Positions 8,658-18,751 of a stretch of DNA of 64,000 bases are shown here, piece after piece. The stretch's first letter is position 1. The number at the start of each line of letters is the position of its first letter. The stretch comes from Corynebacterium sp. 122RC1 (GTDB lineage: Bacteria; Actinomycetota; Actinomycetes; Mycobacteriales; Mycobacteriaceae), in NCBI RefSeq assembly GCF_024580955.1, contig NZ_JANIKD010000001.1, forward strand, positions 62,001 to 126,000. Reading direction: 5' to 3'. The position numbers and the translations under genes are program-made. The notes under the pieces were generated by a model that did no database searches, was not told the DNA's origin, and saw nothing but the letters and a program-made list of their open reading frames with translations.

Positions 8658-9100
8658 TCATCACTGCCTTCTGCGCTGCTCTTGTAAGGGTTCGCTTCGC
8701 CCGCTGGGGTTGCGTGCTTCTTGAGTTCGGCGAGCTCTGCATCGCGGGCGCGGGCGCGGGCGAGCAAGTCCTCCATCGCGGCGGAGGCCTCGGGCACAGT
8801 GTCCAGCTCAAAACGCAGGGTTGGGGTGAAGCGGACGCTCAATTGGTCACCGACGATCTTTCGCAGTTGGCCTTTCGCCCGGTTCAGTGCCTCCTCGGCG
8901 GCTTGGAGGTCCGGCTCGGCGTCAATGCTCTTGCCGCGGACGGTGTAGAACACGGTGGCGTCGTGAAGATCCCCGGTCACGCGGGTGTCCGTGATCGTCA
9001 CGAGTTCCAGGCGACGGTCCTTGACTTCCCGCTCGATGGCCGAGGCGACGATTGTTTGGATGCGTTTTGCCATTCGTGCAGCGCGTGCATGATCAGCCAT
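8654..9100 (-). CDS. rbfA: 30S ribosome-binding factor A
   Basis: RbfA is a KH-fold assembly factor that binds pre-30S and matures the 5' end of 16S rRNA; it also helps cold adaptation. The 148-residue product starts [20 protein letters not shown] and contains [21 protein letters not shown] and [13 protein letters not shown], all typical. The last ~25 residues (Lys/Glu/Ser-rich) are a variable tail. It follows infB on the same strand after 195 bp that contain a terminator-like hairpin, and it overlaps nrnA by 4 nt. Confidence 0.95.
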   Translation of the reverse strand: MADHARAARMAKRIQTIVASAIEREVKDRRLELVTITDTRVTGDLHDATVFYTVRGKSIDAEPDLQAAEEALNRAKGQLRKIVGDQLSVRFTPTLRFELDTVPEASAAMEDLLARARARDAELAELKKHATPAGEANPYKSSAEGSDE

Positions 9101-9230
9101 GAGTTGCTCCTTTGGAGGTGTTGGGAAGATTTCAGGGACCGCGGCCTAGGCCGCCGCCTCAACAGCACACAATTGTACTGTTTGAGTTCTGCGTTCGGTG
9201 TTCAGCAGTCTGCTGGACCCTTGGGGCACA

Positions 9231-9277
9231 AACAAACCCTCCCACCAGGTGCGGAACTGCGAACCGTTGCGGGAGGG
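9231..9277 (-). terminator. Terminator-like hairpin after infB
   Basis: A perfect 7-bp stem CCCTCCC/GGGAGGG (9237-9243 with 9271-9277) lies 19 bp after the infB stop. On the minus strand TTTGTTTGT follows the stem. The T tract is interrupted, so read-through into rbfA is plausible. Confidence 0.55.
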
Positions 9278-9295
9278 CATGCGTGCGAGCGTTGG

Positions 9296-12109
9296 TTAGT
9301 CGCGTGGGACCTCCACCTGCTCGAATACCTCGATGATGTCGCCTACCTGAATATCTGGGTAGCTGAGCACCATACCGCACTCGTAGCCTGCGGAAACTTC
9401 GGTGACGTCGTCCTTTTCACGGCGCAGGGATTCGATCTTTGCGCTGTCGGTGACCACGTTGCCGTCGCGCAACAAACGGATCGTTGCGTTGCGGCGCACC
9501 TTGCCGGACTCCACCATACAACCTGCGATGAGACCCACTGCGGATGCCTTGAAGATCGCGCGGATTTCTGCGCGGCCGATCTCCCGCTCCTCGTAGATTG
9601 GCTTGAGCATGCCCTTGAGTGCCTGCTCCACCTCTTCCAGTGCGCGGTAGATAACCGTGTAGTAGCGGATGTCCACACCCTCGGCATTTGCTTCCTCGGT
9701 GGCCTTGCCCTCTGCGCGAACATTGAAGGCAATGATCACGGCGTCGGAAGCGGCGGCCAGGGTCACGTTGGTCTGCGTGACGGCACCAACACCACGGTCG
9801 ATGATGTTGAGCTGTACCTCGTCGTCCACCTCGATCTTGAGCAGTGCCTCTTCCAGTGCTTCCACGGAACCGGCGTTGTCGCCCTTGAGGATGAGGTTGA
9901 GGGTGGAGGTTTCCTTGAGCACGGAATCCAGATCTTCCAGGGACACACGCTTGCGTGCCTTGGCGGCCAGGGCGTTGCGCTTGCGGGCGTTGCGCTGGTT
10001 TGCGATCTGACGTGCCACGCGGTCGTCTTCCACCACGAGCAGGTTGTCACCTGCTCCCGGCACACCGTTGAGGCCCTGCATCTGCACTGGGCGAGATGGG
10101 CCGGCCTCGGCAACGTCGTTACCGTGTTCGTCCACCATGCGGCGCACGCGGCCGAAGGCGTCTCCGGCGACCACGGAGTCACCCACGCGGAGGGTACCGC
10201 GCTGCACGATAACAGTTGCCACTGGGCCGCGGCCGCGGTCCAGGTGTGCTTCGATTGCCACACCCTGGGCGTCCATGTCTGGGTTCGCGCGCAGATCTAG
10301 CTCGGCGTCGGCGGTGAGCAGCACCGCTTCCAGCAGGCCATCAATGTTGATGTTCTGCTTTGCGGAGATGTCAACGAACATGGTGTCGCCGCCGTACTCT
10401 TCAGGAACCAGGCCGTACTCGGTGAGCTGGCCACGGATCTTTTCTGGGGAGGCGCCTGGCTTATCGATCTTGTTCACAGCAACCACGATTGGCACTTCCG
10501 CTGCCTTCGCGTGATTAATTGCTTCCACGGTCTGTGGCATCACGCCGTCGTCGGCAGCGACCACCAGCACGGCGATGTCCGTGGACTTTGCGCCGCGGGC
10601 ACGCATGGCGGTGAAGGCCTCGTGACCTGGGGTATCCAAGAAGGTGATCTTGCGTTGATTGCCCTCAACATCCACAGACACCTGGTACGCACCGATGCCC
10701 TGGGTGATGCCGCCGGCCTCGCCGGAGCCGACGTTGGCCTTACGGATGGTATCCAAAAGGCGGGTCTTACCGTGGTCAACGTGACCCATCACGGTGACTA
10801 CTGGTGGGCGCTGTGCCAGGTCTTCCTCGGTACCTTCGTCCTCACCGAACTGCAGGTCGAAGGACTCCAGGAGCTCACGGTCCTCGTCTTCTGGGGAAAC
10901 GACCTGAACCTCGTAGTTCATTTCTTCACCGAGCAGCATGAGCGTTTCTTCGCTCACGGAGGCGGTTGCGGTGACCATTTCGCCGAGGTTGAACAGTGCC
11001 TGCACGAGTGCTGCTGGCTCTGCGCCGATCTTCTCGGCGAAGTCGCTCAGCGATGCGCCGCGCGCCAAACGCACGGTTGCGCCGCCGCCGTCAGGCAAAC
11101 GCACGCCACCGATGACGTTTGGTGCCTGCATTGCCTCGTACTCGTTGCGCTTCTGACGCTTGGACTTGCGGCCCTTGCGTGGAGCACCACCTGGGCGGCC
11201 GAATGCACCCGCGGTGCCGCCACGACGTCCGCCGCGACCACCTGCACCGCCGCCGCGGCCACCGAAGCCACCTGGGCCGGACTGGCCACCTGGACCACCC
11301 TGACCGCCGCGGCCACGGTTGCCACCGCTGGCGCGGGTGGGCATCTGGCCTGGGTTCGGGTGGGTTGGCATCATCGCGGGAGATGGGCGACGCCCACCGC
11401 TCTGGCGCTCCGCGGAGCCACCGGCGCCGGCTGCAGCACCCTGCTGGCGGTTGCCGCCTGGGCGACCATTGCCGCCCGGACGTGGGCCGCGCTCACCAGC
11501 ATTGCCGCCACCGGGGCGAGGTTGCCCACCGGCGCGCCCACCTGGGCGTGGCGCTGGGCGCTCGGAGCTACCCGTAGAGAATGGGTTGTTTGCCACACGC
11601 GGCGCGCGGGCACCAGGCTTGGGGCCTGGCTTCGCCTGCGGGCGTGGCATTGCCGCAGCACCGCCACTGGAATTGGCAGTGGCATTAGCAGATGGCGCGT
11701 TGCTGAAACCGGGCTTTGGTGCCGCTGGCTTAGGTGAAGCTGGGGTTGCCTGTGGCGCAGCGGTCTGAGCGGGATCAGACGGCTGGGCTTTCTCCCCTGC
11801 CGCAGGCTTGGGTGCCGCCGGCTTTGGCGCAGCGGGCTTAGGGGCGGCTGGCTTTGGTGCTGCTGGCGCTGAATCCTGCGTAGCAGGGGCCTTTTCGGCT
11901 GCCTTTGCCGGCTGGGCCGCTGCTGGCTTTGCCTCTGCGGCGGCTTCATTTGCGCCGTAGAATTCTTTCATCTTCTTCACCACTGGAGGTTCAATGGTGG
12001 AAGAAGCGGTTTTCACAAACTCGCCTTGTTCTTTCAGTGTGGCGAGCAGTTCCTTGCTGGTAACGCCGAGCTGTTTTGCGAGCTCGTGTACGCGTAGCTT
12101 TCCGGGCAC
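9296..12109 (-). CDS. infB: Translation initiation factor IF-2
   Basis: GTPase that brings fMet-tRNA to the 30S subunit and promotes subunit joining. The 937-residue product begins with the N-terminal IF2 motif ([20 protein letters not shown]), continues with a long low-complexity linker (about residues 55-310) made of repeated KPAAP units followed by Gly/Arg-rich text, then a second IF2-N segment ([19 protein letters not shown]), and the G domain: GHVDHGKT near residues 442-449, DTPGHEAF and NKID. The beta-barrel domains II and IV and domain III follow, with the C-terminal GYECGM segment intact. Sits between ylxR and rbfA in the usual nusA-infB operon. Confidence 0.97.
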   Translation of the reverse strand: MPGKLRVHELAKQLGVTSKELLATLKEQGEFVKTASSTIEPPVVKKMKEFYGANEAAAEAKPAAAQPAKAAEKAPATQDSAPAAPKPAAPKPAAPKPAAPKPAAGEKAQPSDPAQTAAPQATPASPKPAAPKPGFSNAPSANATANSSGGAAAMPRPQAKPGPKPGARAPRVANNPFSTGSSERPAPRPGGRAGGQPRPGGGNAGERGPRPGGNGRPGGNRQQGAAAGAGGSAERQSGGRRPSPAMMPTHPNPGQMPTRASGGNRGRGGQGGPGGQSGPGGFGGRGGGAGGRGGRRGGTAGAFGRPGGAPRKGRKSKRQKRNEYEAMQAPNVIGGVRLPDGGGATVRLARGASLSDFAEKIGAEPAALVQALFNLGEMVTATASVSEETLMLLGEEMNYEVQVVSPEDEDRELLESFDLQFGEDEGTEEDLAQRPPVVTVMGHVDHGKTRLLDTIRKANVGSGEAGGITQGIGAYQVSVDVEGNQRKITFLDTPGHEAFTAMRARGAKSTDIAVLVVAADDGVMPQTVEAINHAKAAEVPIVVAVNKIDKPGASPEKIRGQLTEYGLVPEEYGGDTMFVDISAKQNINIDGLLEAVLLTADAELDLRANPDMDAQGVAIEAHLDRGRGPVATVIVQRGTLRVGDSVVAGDAFGRVRRMVDEHGNDVAEAGPSRPVQMQGLNGVPGAGDNLLVVEDDRVARQIANQRNARKRNALAAKARKRVSLEDLDSVLKETSTLNLILKGDNAGSVEALEEALLKIEVDDEVQLNIIDRGVGAVTQTNVTLAAASDAVIIAFNVRAEGKATEEANAEGVDIRYYTVIYRALEEVEQALKGMLKPIYEEREIGRAEIRAIFKASAVGLIAGCMVESGKVRRNATIRLLRDGNVVTDSAKIESLRREKDDVTEVSAGYECGMVLSYPDIQVGDIIEVFEQVEVPRD

Positions 12110-12204
12110 TATTCTCCTTGTGTTGTGGAGGAAATCGAGTGACCCGGAGGGGCTAACAGTGCTCGATTTCCTACCTGATTGCCATGACGTTCATCGCTGA
12201 TGCT

Positions 12205-12567
12205 TCATGTTGTGCTCATCAGTGTTCGGTCTTCCTTACAGGGGTAGGTTGCGCTTTCGCTCAAGTACTTTCGTACAGGACCTGCGTCTACCGGGGTAGA
12301 CACCTTGAACGCGCGTTGAAACGCGCGGCGTTGCAAGGCCATTTCGAGTGCTTCTACCGATGGGGTGAGCCAGGCTCCGCGGCCAGGCGCGCGCCTGCGT
12401 GGATCAGGAACTGCAACGCATTGTCCGTCCTGGTGTTCCAGCGTGACGCGAAGCAACTGGTGATCAGGTGCTTTTGCGCGGGTGGCTATGCAGGTGCGGG
12501 TAGGTGCTGTGTGGGTAGAGGCAAGTTCACTAGCGCGCTGGCTAGCGTTCTCAGCCCTTCGTCTCAC
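12205..12567 (-). CDS. ylxR: YlxR-family RNA-binding protein
   Basis: Small nucleic-acid-binding protein encoded between nusA and infB in most Gram-positive bacteria; in Bacillus it acts as a nucleoid-associated regulator and interacts with RNase P. Seen: PTRTCIATRAK, LLRVTLE, PGRGAWLTPSVEALEMAL and RRAFQRAF, the family's basic motifs. The frame is open far upstream, but a GTG at 12567 preceded by AGGAG (6-nt spacing) decides the start and gives 120 residues. As usual in actinobacteria, the first motif has CIATR where firmicutes have CxxCR. Confidence 0.85.
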   Translation of the reverse strand: MRRRAENASQRASELASTHTAPTRTCIATRAKAPDHQLLRVTLEHQDGQCVAVPDPRRRAPGRGAWLTPSVEALEMALQRRAFQRAFKVSTPVDAGPVRKYLSESATYPCKEDRTLMSTT

Positions 12568-12685
12568 CCAGTTCTCCTCACAAACCGCACAAACAATAAG
12601 CGCCCATCTTCGGCTGGTACTCAGCCAGCACTCGGGGCCGCCCACTAGTGTACGGCAAATGCCCCGCAATGTGGGAATTGCCGCG

Positions 12686-12712
12686 CCCTAGCAGCCCTAG
12701 CAGCCCTAGCAG
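12686..12712. repeat. 9-bp tandem repeat between nusA and ylxR
   Basis: Three perfect copies of CCCTAGCAG, followed by decayed copies (CCCTGCAAC, CCAAGCAGC) reaching towards the nusA stop at 12740. It fills part of a 172-bp gap that holds no other recognisable element. Confidence 0.85.
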
Positions 12713-12739
12713 CCCTGCAACCCAAGCAGCCCTGCCCGG

Positions 12740-13747
12740 CTAGTCCGTCGGGGCGGCGTCGGAACGGATGTCAATCTTCCAGCCTGTCAAGCGTGCGGCG
12801 AGGCGCACATTTTGCCCCTCCTTGCCGATCGCGAGCGAAAGTTGGTATTCCGGCACTACAACGCGAGCAGTTTGCTCCTCCAGGTTCAACACCTCCACGC
12901 TGATGACCTTAGAGGGGGCCAGTGAGTTGCCAACGTAAGTCGCTGGGTCCTCGGAGAAGTCAATGATGTCAATCTTTTCCCCGCCAAGCTCCTTCATGAT
13001 GTTGCTCACGCGCTGTCCACGCGGGCCAATGCAGGCCCCCTTGGCGTTGAGGCCTTTCACGGTTGCGCGCACGGCAACTTTGGAGCGGTGGCCAGCTTCG
13101 CGGGCAATGGAGACGATTTCCACGGAGCCGTCTGCCACTTCTGGCACCTCCAGCTCAAACAGCCCGCGGACCAGCTCGGGGTGAGTGCGCGAAAGGTTGA
13201 TCTGCAAATTTGCACCATTTCGGTTCACGCTCACCACGTAAGACTTCACACGGTCACCATGGCGCAGCTTTTCGCCAGGCAACTGCTCTGCAGGAAGAAG
13301 CAGGCCGTCCTGGCCATCGGCCTCGGTGCCGAGGTGCACCACCACGATGCCCTTCTTCGCGGCAAAATCATCCGCCTGCACCAGGCCGGAGATCACGCGG
13401 CCTTCGTACTCCGAGTAGGCGCCGTAGGCGATTTCCGACTCCGCCTCGCGCAAGCGGCGCACAATGGCGTCACGCACCGCAGAGGCAGACTGGCGCGCAA
13501 AATTGACGGGGAGGTCGTCGTATTCGCTTTGCAGAACGCCCTCTTCGTCGTACTCAGAAACGATCACACTCACCTGGCCGCTCGCGCGGTCGATCTCCAC
13601 GCGTGCCTTGCGGGTAGGCGTTGCCTCGGTTTCCTTGTACTCGTAGTAGGCGTGCAGCAGGGCTGCGGCGATGGTGCGCAGCATTTCATCCACGGCGATG
13701 CCGCGCTCGCGCTCAATGTCATACAGGGCGCCGGTATCAATATTCAC
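12740..13747 (-). CDS. nusA: Transcription termination/antitermination protein NusA
   Basis: Binds RNA polymerase and nascent RNA and modulates pausing, intrinsic termination and rRNA antitermination. The 335-residue product has the short actinobacterial architecture: N-terminal polymerase-binding domain (about residues 1-110), S1 domain ([10 protein letters not shown] onward), and two KH domains ([20 protein letters not shown] and [20 protein letters not shown]), with no acidic C-terminal repeats. ATG start. Follows rimP, 103 bp apart, same strand. Confidence 0.97.
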   Translation of the reverse strand: MNIDTGALYDIERERGIAVDEMLRTIAAALLHAYYEYKETEATPTRKARVEIDRASGQVSVIVSEYDEEGVLQSEYDDLPVNFARQSASAVRDAIVRRLREAESEIAYGAYSEYEGRVISGLVQADDFAAKKGIVVVHLGTEADGQDGLLLPAEQLPGEKLRHGDRVKSYVVSVNRNGANLQINLSRTHPELVRGLFELEVPEVADGSVEIVSIAREAGHRSKVAVRATVKGLNAKGACIGPRGQRVSNIMKELGGEKIDIIDFSEDPATYVGNSLAPSKVISVEVLNLEEQTARVVVPEYQLSLAIGKEGQNVRLAARLTGWKIDIRSDAAPTD

Positions 13748-13850
13748 TTGTGTTCCTTACTCGTGTGCATGCATGCTTTCACGTTGCAATAGCGGTCTAG
13801 CGCTCAGGCGCTGTAGCTTGTTGTTCAATTATTTCAGCTCACCGCCGGGC

Positions 13851-14408
13851 TCAAGCAGTAGCCGTAGTAGCCACCGCTGCCGCCTCAGCAAAGCCCATCT
13901 GCGCCACCTCAACTTCCTCAGCCGCTGGCGCAGCAAACTCAATTTCTACCACTGCCCCGGTGTGCTGCGCTACTTCCGCAACTTCTACCACCACGCGCTT
14001 CTTGTCCCGCGAAATCAGGATCACCTGGGTTTCGTCTTCAGACAACGCGCCAATGCGGGCGGTGCGCTTCTTGCCGTCCTGGTTGAGCGCCACGAGTCGG
14101 CCGCGGTTACGCCGCCAATGCCGCGAAAGCGTCAGCGGGTTGCCCACACCGAAGGTGGTGAGCTCCAGAGTGTAGCCCGCACCGAAGTTGAGCGTGCCGG
14201 CCTCCTCCAGGGAGTCGAACAGCGCGGAGGCCTCGTTGGAGATGACCTCCAGCAGGTCCAGGTCTGGCGGGGTGTCTGCGTCCACGGCCACCGAAACTAG
14301 GGACTTCTTGCCTGCCTTATTGGTTTTCACCCTTTCAATGTCTACGTTGTGGCGCAGCGCGAGGGGTTCAAGGTGGGCTAAGAGCTGTTCATTGGTTGGG
14401 AAGGCCAT
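13851..14408 (-). CDS. rimP: Ribosome maturation factor RimP
   Basis: Needed for late 30S assembly. The product of 185 residues contains [21 protein letters not shown] (read as a family-like block), [17 protein letters not shown] with the Gly-Val-x-Pro-Leu end of the N-terminal domain, and a C-terminal SH3-like barrel. The tail after residue ~165 is Ala-rich and variable. The frame could start at GTG 14417, but the ATG at 14408 has AGGGTGG five bases upstream, so I use it. First gene of the rimP-nusA-ylxR-infB group; the divergent lipoprotein gene begins 64 bp away, so a promoter region lies between them. Confidence 0.92.
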   Translation of the reverse strand: MAFPTNEQLLAHLEPLALRHNVDIERVKTNKAGKKSLVSVAVDADTPPDLDLLEVISNEASALFDSLEEAGTLNFGAGYTLELTTFGVGNPLTLSRHWRRNRGRLVALNQDGKKRTARIGALSEDETQVILISRDKKRVVVEVAEVAQHTGAVVEIEFAAPAAEEVEVAQMGFAEAAAVATTATA

Positions 14409-14472
14409 GCGTTCCACCCTATCGCAACGCAGACACGTTCACGTCGGTACGCTTACCCAGCGTGTATGGTGA

Positions 14473-15327
14473 ATGGCTGTGCATCCCCGTTCCCCCATCG
14501 CCGCGGTCAGCCTGATCCTCCTGCCTCTCGGCCTCGCCGGTTGCAGCGTGCTTGACCCTCAGCCGCTGCCCGATGCCCACCTCGCGGCACTCGCAGCCAC
14601 CGCACAAGCAGACCGCCCCAACGATGCGGCGGCGTTGCGCGCTGAGATGATCCGGGTGTGCGGGCACCGCGAAGACGGCAGCGTCCCCGAAAGTTGCAGC
14701 GAGCAGGCTATCGACGCCACCATCTCCTCCTCCCCGGCAGTAGAGCCAGCCGAGGCTGCAGGTCAGGTGGAAGACCTCTTCTTTGCGCTCCCCGAGCAGT
14801 CCAGGCTCCTGGTAGCGCAGATGTACACCACCTTGCCTGCGTCTTCGGACGTTGAGGTAACGCCGGAACCACCGGCTTTGGAGGGCTCCGACCAGCCACC
14901 ACAGGACAAGGCTCAAGATCCTGAACAGGAATCGGACTGGGCCGCTGCCCTCCGCACCGGCCTGGAGGAGGAATACGAGCTGCTCTATGGCCTGGATGTG
15001 GCTCGGGCATTCGCGGACCCGGCAACAACCGCGCGCATCGACCGGGCGCACCACGTACACACCGAGCGTGTGGCGCAACTCCAAGAACTCTTGGCCCCAA
15101 CCGGAGATGTCCCCGCAGCCCTCCCGGCGTATGCTTTTGCCCCCGCGGCCACGGTCCCCGTAGACCAAGCCACCGCTGCAATTGCTGTAGATGAGCTGCT
15201 ACGCAGCACCAGCAGCACATGGGCCAACATAGCAGCGGAGGCAAAGACCGAAGCCTTTGCCTCCTACACCCTGCGGCTCAGCGCCCCCACCCCCACCGCC
15301 AGCGCCGCCGGCGGCGAGAATCTTTAG
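14473..15327 (+). CDS. Lipoprotein with ferritin-like (DUF4439) domain
   Basis: Predicted lipoprotein of 284 residues: a hydrophobic signal segment (residues ~9-21) ends in the lipobox LAGC with Cys24, so the mature protein should be anchored on the outer face of the membrane. The C-terminal half (residues ~150-280) is helical, with [30 protein letters not shown] and a final helix, as in the DUF4439 ferritin-like family that is common beside proS and rimP in actinobacteria. Function is unknown. It converges with proS and the two stop codons share bases (TTAG at 15324-15327). Confidence 0.8.
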   Translation: MAVHPRSPIAAVSLILLPLGLAGCSVLDPQPLPDAHLAALAATAQADRPNDAAALRAEMIRVCGHREDGSVPESCSEQAIDATISSSPAVEPAEAAGQVEDLFFALPEQSRLLVAQMYTTLPASSDVEVTPEPPALEGSDQPPQDKAQDPEQESDWAAALRTGLEEEYELLYGLDVARAFADPATTARIDRAHHVHTERVAQLQELLAPTGDVPAALPAYAFAPAATVPVDQATAAIAVDELLRSTSSTWANIAAEAKTEAFASYTLRLSAPTPTASAAGGENL

Positions 15328-17081
15328 CCGCGGATCAACCGCAGGACCTCATCCTTTGCGTTTTGAGCGGCTACTTCGAGGGTTTCGCCCTCGCGGCGGC
15401 GCACCTCGATGATGCCATCTTTGAAGGAGCGGCCGAGCACCACGGTGATTGGCATGCCCAGCAGCTCGGCGTCTTTGAACTTCACGCCTGGGGATACCTT
15501 TGGGCGATCGTCAAAGAGTACTTCAACGCCCGCGGCGTCGAGTTCGGCCACGATTGCGTCACCGGCGTCGAGGGCCTCTTGGTCCTTGTTGGCCACTACA
15601 ACGTGCACCTGGTACGGCGCCACGCTGAGTGGCCAGTTCAGGCCCTTTTCGTCGTGGCGCTGCTCGGCGAGCACTGCCATGAGGCGGGAGACGCCGATGC
15701 CGTAGGAACCCATTGTTGGCACGGCACGCTTGCCGTTTTCATCCAAAATTTGCACGTCCATGGCCTCGGTGTATTTGCGGCCGAGTTGGAAGATGTGGCC
15801 AACCTCAATGCCACGGGCAAGGGTGAGCACGCCTTGACCCTGCGGTGCGGGGTCGCCTTCTTTGATTTCGGCTGCCTCGATGAAGCCGTCCACCTCGAAG
15901 TCGCGCCCGGCCACCAGGCCCACCACGTGGCGTTGCTTGGCGTCTGCACCGGTGATCCACGCGGTGCCCTTGGCAACGCGTGGATCCGCAAGCACCTTCA
16001 CGCCGTTGGCAATGAGGCCGCGGGGTCCCACGTAGCCCTTGACCAGGAAGGAGGAGTTCTTGAAGTCCTCGTCGCTAGCCAGCTCCACGCTGGCTGGTTC
16101 CAGTGAAGCCTCCAGGCGCTTCATATCTACCTCGCGGTCACCTGGCACCAGGATGCCGGTGAGCTCCGGCTCCTCAGCGCCTGGTTCCTGAACCTTCACC
16201 ACGATGCACTTCAGGGTGTCAGAAGCCTCCACTTCGCGCCCGTCAATCTGGATGCCCTCATTTCGAGCCCATTCCACCAGGGTGGCGATGGTCTCTGAAG
16301 CTGGGGTGTCGTACTCCTTGGCTTCCGGCTGGCCCTCCAAAGGCAGTTCGGTGCCCGGCTGGGTAACCACAGCCTCCACGTTGGCCGCGTAGTCCCCTTC
16401 GGTGGCGCGAACAAAGGTGTCCTCACCGTTCTCACTCACTGCCAAAAACTCTTCGGAAGCCGAGCCGCCCATCGCACCGGAGGTGGCAGCACAGATCACG
16501 TACTCCACGCCAAGGCGGTCCAGAATCCGCTGGTACGCCTCTCGGTGGCGTAGGTAGGACTCACCCAGCCCCTCATCGGTCATGTCAAAGGAGTAGGAGT
16601 CCTTCATCACAAACTCGCGGCCACGCAGGATGCCGGCGCGTGGGCGCTCTTCATCGCGGTACTTGGTTTGAATCTGGTACAGCGTCACCGGGAAGTCCTT
16701 GTATGAGGAGTAGAGATCCTTCACCGCATTGGTGAACATTTCCTCATGAGTGGGGCCCAGCAAGTAGTCCGCGCCTTTGCGGTCCTTAAGGCGGAACAGC
16801 GCGTCACCGTACTCAGTCCAGCGGTTGGTGGCCTCGTATGGCTCGCGTGGCAGCAGGGCCGGGAACAGCAGTTCCTGGGCGCCGATGCCGTCCATTTCCT
16901 CACGGACTACAGCCTCAATTTTGCGCAGGGTTCTCAGGCCCAGTGGCAGCCAGGTGTACACACCGGGGGCGGTGCGTCGGATGTAGCCTGCTCGCACGAG
17001 CAGCTTGTGGCTTGGTACTTCTGCGTCTGCGGGGTCCTCGCGCAGTGTGCGCAAAAAGAGGGTGGAAAGGCGAGTAATCAT
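15324..17081 (-). CDS. proS: Prolyl-tRNA synthetase
   Basis: Class II aminoacyl-tRNA synthetase that charges tRNA-Pro. The 585-residue product shows motif 1 region ([20 protein letters not shown]), [11 protein letters not shown], motif 2 ([20 protein letters not shown]), an editing INS domain (about residues 220-400, the bacterial long form), motif 3 ([12 protein letters not shown]) and a C-terminal anticodon-binding domain. The frame is open far upstream, but the ATG at 17081 ([16 protein letters not shown]) matches the conserved start. The stop codon overlaps that of the convergent lipoprotein gene. Confidence 0.97.
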   Translation of the reverse strand: MITRLSTLFLRTLREDPADAEVPSHKLLVRAGYIRRTAPGVYTWLPLGLRTLRKIEAVVREEMDGIGAQELLFPALLPREPYEATNRWTEYGDALFRLKDRKGADYLLGPTHEEMFTNAVKDLYSSYKDFPVTLYQIQTKYRDEERPRAGILRGREFVMKDSYSFDMTDEGLGESYLRHREAYQRILDRLGVEYVICAATSGAMGGSASEEFLAVSENGEDTFVRATEGDYAANVEAVVTQPGTELPLEGQPEAKEYDTPASETIATLVEWARNEGIQIDGREVEASDTLKCIVVKVQEPGAEEPELTGILVPGDREVDMKRLEASLEPASVELASDEDFKNSSFLVKGYVGPRGLIANGVKVLADPRVAKGTAWITGADAKQRHVVGLVAGRDFEVDGFIEAAEIKEGDPAPQGQGVLTLARGIEVGHIFQLGRKYTEAMDVQILDENGKRAVPTMGSYGIGVSRLMAVLAEQRHDEKGLNWPLSVAPYQVHVVVANKDQEALDAGDAIVAELDAAGVEVLFDDRPKVSPGVKFKDAELLGMPITVVLGRSFKDGIIEVRRREGETLEVAAQNAKDEVLRLIRG

Positions 17082-17166
17082 AACTGCGCAGTTTACACAC
17101 CGCGGGTGCACCGGCTCCACATGGAAGCTGTAGGAAACGGTTGGGAAAACGGTAAGGTGAACCACC

Positions 17167-17916
17167 ATGTTGATCATCCTGCCCCCGAGTGAAACCAAGG
17201 CAGCAGGCGGCAACGGCCCCGCGTTGGATCTTGGCGCCCTCTCCTTCCCCCAGCTCACCGAAACGCGCCGGGAAATCTTGGAGGACCTGCGCGCGTTGGA
17301 CGTCGGAACGGCGCTCGGTGTGCTTGGAATTTCGGAGTCGCTGCGCGGCGAGGCGGAGGCGAATCTGGAGGTGCTGAGTTCCCCCACCATGCCGGCGCTG
17401 CACAGGTTCACGGGGGTGCTTTTCGACGCCCTCAACGCCACTTCCCTCCCGCAGGAGGCATGGGGGCACCTGGCTGTGGGGGATGCGTTGTTCGGGGTGG
17501 TGATGGCGCAGGATTTGATCCCCAAGTACCGCCTCTCCGGCGGGACCAAGCTGCCAGACGCCAAGGGAAACAGCCCCACCATGAAGGCGCGTTGGGGCAC
17601 GCAGATCAGCCGGGCACTCGAAGCGGTAGACGGGCTCGTGGTGGACCTGCGTTCGGGCACCTACCAGCAGCTCGGAAAACGAAAAGGTGCGGTGACGGTG
17701 CGTGTGGAAACCGAGGCTCCCGACGGCACCCGCAAGGTAGTGAGCCACTTCAACAAGCACTACAAAGGTTTGCTCGCACGCGACCTCGCGCTCGCCGCAG
17801 GAACAGGAGCAGCCACACCAGCCACAGCCGAAGATGTGGCGGAGATCGCCCGCGCAGCCGGCCACCGGATTGAGCTCGATGAGGGAAGTTCGCAGCTCAC
17901 GATGGTGGTGAGCTAG
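17167..17916 (+). CDS. yaaA: YaaA-family peroxide stress protein
   Basis: DUF328/UPF0246 protein. In E. coli YaaA lowers intracellular free iron and protects DNA during peroxide stress. Seen: [15 protein letters not shown] at the start, [13 protein letters not shown], and the family block [13 protein letters not shown]. 249 residues, normal length. The last four bases, CTAG, also form the stop of the convergent cobA, so the two genes overlap by 4 nt. The molecular activity in this organism is inferred from the family only. Confidence 0.85.
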   Translation: MLIILPPSETKAAGGNGPALDLGALSFPQLTETRREILEDLRALDVGTALGVLGISESLRGEAEANLEVLSSPTMPALHRFTGVLFDALNATSLPQEAWGHLAVGDALFGVVMAQDLIPKYRLSGGTKLPDAKGNSPTMKARWGTQISRALEAVDGLVVDLRSGTYQQLGKRKGAVTVRVETEAPDGTRKVVSHFNKHYKGLLARDLALAAGTGAATPATAEDVAEIARAAGHRIELDEGSSQLTMVVS

Positions 17917-18686
17917 GTGCCCAGTCCGGCTACCTCACCGATCACGTACACGGCCGGCGGGTGGACGTCGTGCTCGCTCATGCTGTGCGCGAGTGTTCCC
18001 AGCGTGCAGTGGTAGGAGCGCTGTTGTTCGGTGCTGCCTTCCTGGATAACCACGGCCGGGGTGTTGGGGTCCATGCCGGCATCCATAAGGGCTTGGGTGA
18101 TGTGCGGGGCGTTTTTCACGCCCATGATGACCGCGAGCGTGCCGCCGGTGTGGGCGAGTGCGCGGAAGTCGTTGAGGGAGCTTGGGTGCCCCGGGGGAAC
18201 GTGCCCGGAAATCACGGTGAAGCTGTGCACCACCCCACGTTGGGTGATGGGGATGCCAGCCAACGCTGGGACTGAAATTGCGCTTGTCACGCCGGGAATC
18301 ACCTCGCAGGCGATGCCGCGTTTCGCGAGTGCCTGTAGCTCTTCGAACCCTCGCCCGAATACATAGGGATCGCCGCCTTTGAGCCGTGCCACTTTCTTGC
18401 CGGCGAGCGCGTGCTCGATGAGCAGCTCGTTGATTTTCTCCTGAGCCACCTGCTTGCCGTAGGGCAGCTTGGACACGTCAATGAGTTCTTTGTTGCTGGT
18501 GTCGCAAAGCTTGTCCAGTTCCACGGTGGGTCCGAGGTGGTCGCACAGAATAACCTCCGCCTCTTGCAGGCGGTGCATGCCGCGCACCGTGATGAGGTCC
18601 CAGGCGCCGGGGCCGCCGCCGATGAGTGCAACGGGGTGCGCGTGGGACTGGAGGGGGTATTGGTTGCTTGGCTCGTGCGAACTCAT
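17913..18686 (-). CDS. cobA: Uroporphyrinogen-III C-methyltransferase
   Basis: SUMT: adds two methyl groups from SAM to uroporphyrinogen III to make precorrin-2, the branch point to cobalamin and sirohaem. Seen: VALIGGGPGAWDLITVRG, EVILCDHLG, LKGGDPYVFGRGFEE and EVIPGVTSAISVPA, then TVISGHVPP, typical of the tetrapyrrole methylase fold. At 257 residues it is a single-domain SUMT without a fused CysG or HemD part. The frame is open upstream to 18791, but the ATG at 18686 (MSSHEPSN) fits the expected length. It is divergent from selO (65 bp) and part of the scattered cobalamin genes here. Confidence 0.9.
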   Translation of the reverse strand: MSSHEPSNQYPLQSHAHPVALIGGGPGAWDLITVRGMHRLQEAEVILCDHLGPTVELDKLCDTSNKELIDVSKLPYGKQVAQEKINELLIEHALAGKKVARLKGGDPYVFGRGFEELQALAKRGIACEVIPGVTSAISVPALAGIPITQRGVVHSFTVISGHVPPGHPSSLNDFRALAHTGGTLAVIMGVKNAPHITQALMDAGMDPNTPAVVIQEGSTEQQRSYHCTLGTLAHSMSEHDVHPPAVYVIGEVAGLGT

Positions 18687-18751
18687 AGTTGCATAGCTTA
18701 GCCCTGCTGCTCGCGGATAAGCACCTTGGGGCAAGCAGGTAAGGTGGGGCC

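Noticed and set aside
8714..10300. A 528-codon open frame on the plus strand
   Set aside because: It lies antisense to infB and rbfA; composition and lack of any family motif show it is a shadow of the high-GC minus-strand genes.
10511..11737. A 408-codon plus-strand frame rich in Ala, Thr and Trp
   Set aside because: Antisense to the low-complexity linker of infB, which leaves other frames open by chance.
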